Shown piece after piece: positions 56,431 to 64,000 of a stretch of 64,000 nucleotides of DNA. The notes beneath the pieces were generated by a model, which saw nothing but the letters and a program-made list of their open reading frames with translations, was not told where the DNA came from and made no database searches. The position numbers and the translations under genes were made by a program. Source of the DNA: Candidatus Hydrogenedentota bacterium (GTDB lineage: Bacteria; Hydrogenedentota; Hydrogenedentia; Hydrogenedentales; JAGMZX01); contig JAKQEQ010000086.1 of NCBI GenBank assembly GCA_029556545.1, positions 1 to 64,000 of the forward strand, in the 5' to 3' direction. How positions within the stretch are numbered: position 1 is the first letter of the stretch; every line of letters starts with the position of its first letter.

Positions 56431-56961
56431 ATGCGGGTGACTCTGGGCGAGGCGGTTGTCGAGGTGGTGCAGGGCGACATCACGAAGGAGGCGGTGGACG
56501 CGATCGTCAACGCGGCAAACTCGACGCTGCTGGGTGGCGGCGGGGTCGATGGCGCGATTCACCGCGCCGGAGGACCGGCTATTCTCGAAGAATGCCGCAA
56601 ACTGGGCGGGTGCGCCACGGGCGACGCCAAGATCACGACTGCCGGGCGCATGCCCGCGAAGTACGTGATACATACCGTCGGCCCGGTCTATCGCGACGGG
56701 CAACACAAGGAACCGGAGTTACTGGCAAGCTGCCACCGGCGCAGCCTCGAAGTCGCCCTCGAAAACGGGGTCAAGAGCGTAGCGTTTCCCGCGATCAGTT
56801 GCGGCGTGTATGGCTACCCCGTCCGCGAGGCGGCGCGCATCGCCGTGGACACGGTCAAGGCGTTCCTCGAAGCACGCGCGGGGATCGAGCTGGTCCGCTT
56901 TGTCACGTTCGGGCAGGATATCTTCAATGTGTTCAGCCAATCCCTCGCGCGTCACAAGTAA
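56431..56961 (+). CDS. macrodomain protein, O-acetyl-ADP-ribose deacetylase-like
   Basis: A 176-residue single macro domain. VVQGDITKEAVDAIVNAANSTLLGGGGVDGAIHRAGG carries the ADP-ribose-binding Asp and the catalytic-loop residues of the YmdB/MacroD class, and FPAISCGVYGYPVREAA is the diphosphate loop. Such enzymes remove ADP-ribose or the acetyl group of O-acetyl-ADP-ribose. The start is taken as ATG 56431, preceded by AAGGAG with 6-base spacing; the upstream frame from 56302 reads into a repeat-like leader. No sirtuin or ADP-ribosyltransferase gene is adjacent. Confidence 0.92.
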   Translation: MRVTLGEAVVEVVQGDITKEAVDAIVNAANSTLLGGGGVDGAIHRAGGPAILEECRKLGGCATGDAKITTAGRMPAKYVIHTVGPVYRDGQHKEPELLASCHRRSLEVALENGVKSVAFPAISCGVYGYPVREAARIAVDTVKAFLEARAGIELVRFVTFGQDIFNVFSQSLARHK

Positions 56962-57031
56962 GGGTGCTTGACGCGCCGATTCGTGTAGTATGCGGGAAGG
57001 CCGAGGACGCCCAACAAGGGGAGGACGCAAG

Positions 57032-58459
57032 ATGAAACGTCGAACATTTCTTGCCGCCGCGGCGGCGGGGGCGTGGAGCGCGACACACGCCGGACAAGTG
57101 GAACAGGTGCCGTCCCGGAGACGCCGCCCGAACCTGGTGTTCGTATTCGCGGACCAGTGGCGGGCCCAAGCCACCGGCTACGCGGGAGACCCGAACGTAC
57201 GGTCGCCCCGCGTGGACGCGCTCGCCGCGGAGAGCGTCAACTTCGTAAACGCGGTGTCGGGGTGCCCGGTCTGTTCGCCGTACCGGGCGAGTCTGATGAC
57301 GGGGCGCTACCCCCTGACGCATGGGGTGTTCCTAAACGACGTGTGCCTGAACAACGAGGCGGTCTCGTTCGCGCAGGCGCTGAACGAGGCGGGCTACCGG
57401 ACAGCGTACATCGGCAAGTGGCACCTGGACGGGCATGGCCGCTCGAATTTCATCCCACCCGAACGGCGGCAGGGGTTCCGCTTCTGGCGCGCGCAGGAAT
57501 GCACGCACGACTACAATAAGTCGGCGTACTTCGCGCAGACGGACGCGCCGTTCATGTGGGACGGCTACGACGCCATCGCGCAGACGCGGGAAGCGCAGCG
57601 CTATCTCCGGGAGGATGTGGAGGAACGGCCCTTCGCCCTGTTCCTGTCCTGGGGCCCGCCGCACAATCCCTACGAGACCGCGCCGGAGGAGTACCGCGCG
57701 TTGTACGACCCGGAGCGCTTGGAATTGCGCCCCAACGTGCCCGAAGCGGCGCAAGCAGCGGCCCGGCGCGACCTCGCCGGGTATTACGCCCATTGCACGG
57801 CCCTCGACGCCTGTGTCGGGAATTTGCTCGATACCTTGCGCGATCTCGGCTTGGACGACAACACCGTGTTCGTGTTCACCTCGGACCACGGCGACATGCT
57901 CGGATCACAGGGAGAACAGCGCAAGCAGCGGCCTTGGGACGAGTCCATTCGCGTGCCGTTGCTCGTGCGATATCCGGCGCGTCTCGGGCGCGCGGGACGG
58001 GTTATCGAACATCCGATCAGCACACCGGACCTCATGCCGACGCTGCTCGCACTATGCGGCGTCGATCCGCCGGCCACAGTCGAGGGGCGGGATTTCTCCG
58101 GGCATCTCAACGGCGGGCCGCCGCCGGACACGGCCGGGGCGCTCATCGCGTGTTACTCCCCGTTTGGCGAATGGACGCGCGAAAAGGGCGGGCGCGAGTA
58201 TCGCGGACTACGCACGGCGCGCCACACTTACGTGCGCAGCCTTGACGGACCGTGGCTGTTTTTCGACAACGCGCGCGACCCGTATCAGCAGCGCAACCTG
58301 TGCGGTGTTCCCGAGCACGAGGCACTCCGGCAAGAACTCGATGCCGCGCTCAGCCGCGTCCTCGAGGAGCGCGGCGATGCCTTCCTCCCCGGCGATGACT
58401 ACGTCGCGCGGTGGAGCTATCGGGTCGACGCATCGGGCACCGTGCCATACGCGCCGTAG
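57032..58459 (+). CDS. secreted sulfatase, FGly motif CSPYR
   Basis: A 475-residue sulfatase. It has a basic signal sequence (MKRRTFLAAAAAGAWSATHA), possibly Tat-dependent. NLVFVFADQWRAQ starts the alkaline-phosphatase-like fold, Cys81 in CSPYRASLMTG is the formylglycine precursor with the CxPxR pattern, YIGKWHLDGHG and FTSDHGDMLGS give metal and sulfate ligands. It belongs to a different subgroup than the sulfatase at 26802-28253. ATG 57032 follows GGGAGG. It follows the macrodomain gene by 70 bases and is convergent with gyrA. Confidence 0.94.
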   Translation: MKRRTFLAAAAAGAWSATHAGQVEQVPSRRRRPNLVFVFADQWRAQATGYAGDPNVRSPRVDALAAESVNFVNAVSGCPVCSPYRASLMTGRYPLTHGVFLNDVCLNNEAVSFAQALNEAGYRTAYIGKWHLDGHGRSNFIPPERRQGFRFWRAQECTHDYNKSAYFAQTDAPFMWDGYDAIAQTREAQRYLREDVEERPFALFLSWGPPHNPYETAPEEYRALYDPERLELRPNVPEAAQAAARRDLAGYYAHCTALDACVGNLLDTLRDLGLDDNTVFVFTSDHGDMLGSQGEQRKQRPWDESIRVPLLVRYPARLGRAGRVIEHPISTPDLMPTLLALCGVDPPATVEGRDFSGHLNGGPPPDTAGALIACYSPFGEWTREKGGREYRGLRTARHTYVRSLDGPWLFFDNARDPYQQRNLCGVPEHEALRQELDAALSRVLEERGDAFLPGDDYVARWSYRVDASGTVPYAP

Positions 58460-58487
58460 CGCGCGGCCGGGTCCGTGAACGGCGCTC

Positions 58488-61034
58488 TCACTCCTCCTCG
58501 TCGCCGGCGGCCTCCTCGGGCACGCCGTCTTCCGAATCGATCGAGGTAGGGGCAATAGGATCGGCCATCGTCGGCGCGGCTTCGGTGACGGCTTCTTCCT
58601 GTTCCTCGGCGACGGCGCGGGCCACGGCGCTGACTTTCGCGCCTTCGTCAAGGCGCATGATCCGCACTCCCTGGGTGTTGCGGCCAATCGTGCGGATGTC
58701 GCGCACGGGCGTTCGGATGACGACGCCGTCCGTGGCGACGATCACAATGTCGTCTTCGTCATCGACGGTGAGCATCTCGACCACGTGGCCGTTGCGCTCG
58801 GTGGTCTTCATGTTGATGATGCCTTGGCCGCCGCGGTGCTGCATACGGTATTCGCCGATGGTCGTGCGCTTGCCGTAGCCGTTCTCGGAGATGCTGAGCA
58901 CGGTGCGGTCGTCGTGGGCGAGCGACATGCCAATGACGTAGTCGTCTTCGCGGGCCAGTTTGATGCCGATGACGCCGCGGGTGTTGCGGCCCATGGCCCG
59001 CACGTCCTTCTCCGGGAAGCGAATCGCCATGCCCTCGTGCGTCGCTATGAGGATGTTGTCCTTGCCGGACGTGATCCGCACGTCGATCAACTGGTCGTCG
59101 GCGTCGAGCAGGAGGGCGATGATGCCGATGGACCGCACGTTGCTGAAGAGTTTCAGCGCCGTCTTCTTCACGATGCCCTTGCGCGTGACCATGAAAATGT
59201 ACTTGCCTTCCTCGGTCAGATCGCGCACGGCAAGATACGCCGTGACTTTTTCGTCGGCCGCGAGTTCAAGGAGGTTGACGATGGCCCGCCCCCGCGCGGT
59301 GCGGCTCGCCTTCGGCAACTCATGCACCTTGCGCCAGTAGACCCGGCCCTTGTTCGTAAAGAACAGAATGTATTCGTGGGCGCTGGCGATGAAGAGGTCC
59401 TTGACGAAGTCCTCGTCCTTCGTCTCCATGCCCGTGACGCCGCGGCCGCCGCGCCGTTGCTTGCGGTAGGTGTCCACGGGCAGCCGCTTGATGTAGCCCT
59501 GATTTGACACGGTGACCACCATGTTTTCGTCGGCGATGAGGTCCTCGACCGAAAGGTATTCGGCCTCGCCTTCGATGATGGAGCGCCGCGGGTTCCCGTA
59601 CTTCTTCTTGACCTCTTCGATTTCCTTGCGCACTTCGGCGAGAATCGTTGCGCGCCCGGAGAGAATATGGCGCAAGCGCTCGATCTCTTTGAGCAGTTCG
59701 CGATACTCCTTGAGCAATTCGTCCCGTTCGAGGCCGGTCAACTGGCGCAGGCGCATGGCGAGGATCGCGTTGGCCTGGACCTCGGTGAATTCGAAGCGTT
59801 GGATCAGCCGCGTGCGCGCCTCGTCCACGTCGGCCGATCCGCGGATAATCTGGATAACCTCGTCGATGAAGTCGATGGCCCTGAGCAGCCCCTCGAGGAT
59901 GTGCGCCCGGTCCTCGGCCTTGCGCAGGAGGAAGCGCGTCCGCCGTTCGATGATTTCCGCGCGATGCTCGACGTAATGAAAGATGAGTTCGCGGAGGGAT
60001 AGGACGCGCGGCGTGTTGTTGACCAACGCGAGCATGATGATGCTCTGGTTCGCCTGCAACTGCGTGTGCTTGAACAATTGATTCAGGATGACCTGCGGCT
60101 CTTCGCCCTTGCGCAGCTCGATGACGAGGCGCATGCCGTCCTTGTCGGACTCGTCGCGCAAATCCGTGATCCCCTCGATGACCTTGTTATGCACCAGGAG
60201 CGCGATCTTTTCGATGAGCGCCGTCTTGTTGACCTGGTACGGGATTTGCGTGACGACGAGGCTGTCCTTCCCGCTTTTCTGGTCCGATTCGGTCTCGACG
60301 CGCGCCCGGACGGTGCAGCGGCCCCGGCCCGTGCGGTACGCCTCGACGATGCCCTCGACGCCGCAGATGATGCCGCCGGTCGGGAAATCGGGCCCGCGCA
60401 CGAAACGCATCAACGCATCGGAGGTCGCGTCGGGATTCTCGATGAAATACACGACGGCGTCGCACACCTCGGTAAGGTTGTGCGGCGGCAGGCTCGTCGC
60501 CATGCCGACGGCGATGCCATACGAGCCGTTGACCAGCAGGTTCGGGATCGCCGAAGGCAGCACTGTGGGCTCCTGCTGGCTACCGTCGAAGTTGTCCTGC
60601 GTATTGACGGTTTCTTTGTCGATATCCGCCAGCATCTCGGCGGCAATGGGCGCCATGCGCGCCTCGGTGTACCGGTAGGCCGCGGGGTTGTCGCCGTCGA
60701 TCGAGCCGAAGTTGCCTTGCCCGTCCACGAGCGGGTAGCGCATGTTCCAGTCCTGCGCCATGCGGACCAGCGCGTCGTACACCGATTGGTCGCCGTGCGG
60801 GTGAAACTTGCCGAGCGCCTCGCCCACGATGGCCGCGCACTTGCGGTAGGGCCGGTTATGCTGCAGGCCGATCTGTTGCATCACGTAGAGGATGCGCCGG
60901 TGCACCGGCTTCAGCCCGTCCCGCACGTCCGGCAGCGCGCGGCTGACGATTACGCTCATCGAGTAGTCCAGAAACGCCGTCTTCAGTTCCTGCTCGATGG
61001 CGACCGCTTTCACCCGATCCTGAGAAGTAGGCAT
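58488..61034 (-). CDS. gyrA: DNA gyrase subunit A
   Basis: An 848-residue type II topoisomerase subunit. The catalytic tyrosine is Tyr122 in YRYTEAR, with the same numbering as E. coli. The C-terminal domain contains the GyrA box QRRGGRGV, which distinguishes gyrase from topoisomerase IV, and six beta-propeller blades. Position 83, which is Ser in E. coli and a quinolone contact, is Gln here (HPHGDQSVYD). The protein ends in an acidic tail (DSEDGVPEEAAGDEEE). It lies 115 bases downstream of gyrB on the same strand. Confidence 0.97.
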   Translation of the reverse strand: MPTSQDRVKAVAIEQELKTAFLDYSMSVIVSRALPDVRDGLKPVHRRILYVMQQIGLQHNRPYRKCAAIVGEALGKFHPHGDQSVYDALVRMAQDWNMRYPLVDGQGNFGSIDGDNPAAYRYTEARMAPIAAEMLADIDKETVNTQDNFDGSQQEPTVLPSAIPNLLVNGSYGIAVGMATSLPPHNLTEVCDAVVYFIENPDATSDALMRFVRGPDFPTGGIICGVEGIVEAYRTGRGRCTVRARVETESDQKSGKDSLVVTQIPYQVNKTALIEKIALLVHNKVIEGITDLRDESDKDGMRLVIELRKGEEPQVILNQLFKHTQLQANQSIIMLALVNNTPRVLSLRELIFHYVEHRAEIIERRTRFLLRKAEDRAHILEGLLRAIDFIDEVIQIIRGSADVDEARTRLIQRFEFTEVQANAILAMRLRQLTGLERDELLKEYRELLKEIERLRHILSGRATILAEVRKEIEEVKKKYGNPRRSIIEGEAEYLSVEDLIADENMVVTVSNQGYIKRLPVDTYRKQRRGGRGVTGMETKDEDFVKDLFIASAHEYILFFTNKGRVYWRKVHELPKASRTARGRAIVNLLELAADEKVTAYLAVRDLTEEGKYIFMVTRKGIVKKTALKLFSNVRSIGIIALLLDADDQLIDVRITSGKDNILIATHEGMAIRFPEKDVRAMGRNTRGVIGIKLAREDDYVIGMSLAHDDRTVLSISENGYGKRTTIGEYRMQHRGGQGIINMKTTERNGHVVEMLTVDDEDDIVIVATDGVVIRTPVRDIRTIGRNTQGVRIMRLDEGAKVSAVARAVAEEQEEAVTEAAPTMADPIAPTSIDSEDGVPEEAAGDEEE

Positions 61035-61149
61035 GTCAAAAACGTCCTTATCCGTGCTTTCCTGTCGGCAGCATTATCTTGACGCGGTCATTGCAGAACC
61101 ACCCGCCCTCCGCGTCCGTCCGCGCACGGCCCCGTAGACGCCGCGGTGT

Positions 61150-63639
<2,490 letters not shown>

Positions 63640-63641
63640 TT

Positions 63642-63670
63642 ATTATAGCAAAACGGGCAGGGGAAGACAA
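63642..63670 (-). promoter_or_regulatory. sigma70 promoter of gyrB
   Basis: Minus strand TTGTCT (63665-63670), 17-base spacer, TATAAT (63642-63647) with an extended TG-C just before it. Predicted start near 63635, giving a leader of about 50 bases. Confidence 0.75.
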
Positions 63671-63949
63671 GGGAAAACGCAAGATTTTGCGCTTTGTAAG
63701 TCGTTGCGCCACTTCATCTTGTGGATTTACGAGAAAAAGACCACTTTTTGACACGGGAATGACTGGGATTTTCCATCCAATGAACACTCAATTTTCAGTA
63801 TTTCTTCTCGAATACGGCTTGCGACTTTACGTAGTAATCCATTACGATAGACAGACTTACAGCGTCTATATCGCGACCGCATATTTTCAGTAGATTCGCC
63901 GCCCGGCCGCCGTTGGAGGCCGCCTCGCGAAACGCCGCCGCGCGCGCGC
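63671..63949. other. AT-richer gene-free stretch upstream of gyrB
   Basis: This is the most AT-rich part of the window after the SDR gene end. A single TGTGGAT near 63720 resembles half of a DnaA box, but there is no cluster, so an origin is not supported. The open frames here have no ribosome sites. Confidence 0.4.
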
Positions 63950-64000
63950 TCACTTCGGCTGCATGCGCAGCGCGCCATCCAGACGAATCGTCTCGCCGTT
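63950..64000 (-). CDS. short-chain dehydrogenase/reductase, C-terminal end only
   Basis: The last 16 residues before a TGA at 63950 read NGETIRLDGALRMQPK. This is the final strand and tail of SDR enzymes (the 'G-x-x-I-x-x-D-G-A/G' end motif). The rest lies beyond the right edge, so neither start nor substrate can be stated. Confidence 0.75.
   Translation of the reverse strand, partial: NGETIRLDGALRMQPK

Noticed and set aside
63671-63949. Possible chromosome origin beside gyrB
   Set aside because: Only one poor DnaA-box half-site, no AT-rich 13-mers in series, and no dnaA/dnaN/recF genes nearby.

Overview
The window is a GC-rich bacterial chromosome segment. Gene density is high, many genes overlap by 1-11 bases, and there are few foreign islands. 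Several traits point to a Planctomycetes/Lentisphaerae-like lineage, most likely Candidatus Hydrogenedentota: pseudopilins with the G^FTLIE start and a 'CPSD...GG.NVL..DG' tail, lipoprotein glycosidases, secreted sulfatases, and above all a secreted esterase with a (Gly-Glu)n linker followed by paired '[10 protein letters not shown]' repeats. That assignment is my inference from family habits; the window holds no rRNA gene to test it.

Layout. 1-353: 3' part missing from a HAD phosphatase gene. 792-1677: a PilZ protein overlapping a single-domain response regulator. 1782-6193: a tightly overlapped operon pgsA-der-plsY plus a DUF2723 membrane protein (phospholipid synthesis, ribosome-assembly GTPase, envelope). 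6213-8795: a pseudopilin (minus) and a transglutaminase-like protein (plus). 8907-11522: a large Ski2-type helicase carrying a C-terminal OmpR/PhoB-type winged helix, with a clear promoter and with the same 9-bp tandem repeat on both sides; a 34-residue membrane peptide follows upstream. 12078-23285: GH127 arabinofuranosidase, mnmG, a LysM lytic transglycosylase, a small lipoprotein, a GH36 alpha-galactosidase and a DUF1330 protein. 23286-26805: a protoporphyrinogen oxidase with an in-frame palindromic repeat insertion, then lolC/E-lolD.

26802-37934 is a surface and carbohydrate region: a sulfatase, a polytopic membrane protein with an external beta-sandwich, a TIM-barrel glycosidase-like lipoprotein, the SGNH esterase with GEG linker and dockerin-like module, an MFS carrier and an alpha/beta hydrolase. 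38033-42912 is a six-gene minus-strand pseudopilus operon (two GspF-type membrane proteins, four pilin-like proteins) without ATPase or secretin in view. 43064-49038 (plus): a glucuronokinase-like GHMP kinase, rsmI, a GntR/YtrA regulator, acetyl-CoA synthetase with a long structured leader, and an OFA-type transporter.

49169-56283 (minus) is an acyl-CoA catabolic cluster resembling atu/liu (leucine or acyclic terpene) pathways: two acyl-CoA dehydrogenases, an AtuA-family protein and a biotin-dependent carboxyltransferase, interrupted by toxin-antitoxin genes (HicB-like orphan, VapC with its antitoxin). 56431-58459: a macrodomain protein and a second sulfatase. 58488-63585: gyrA and gyrB behind a strong promoter. 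The window ends inside an SDR gene. I found no tRNA, rRNA, CRISPR array or insertion sequence. Several families of short palindromic or tandem repeats occupy the gaps between genes.

The best candidates for something new are the GEG-linker plus EF-hand-like paired-repeat surface module (33371-35389) and the helicase-winged-helix fusion (8907-11522).
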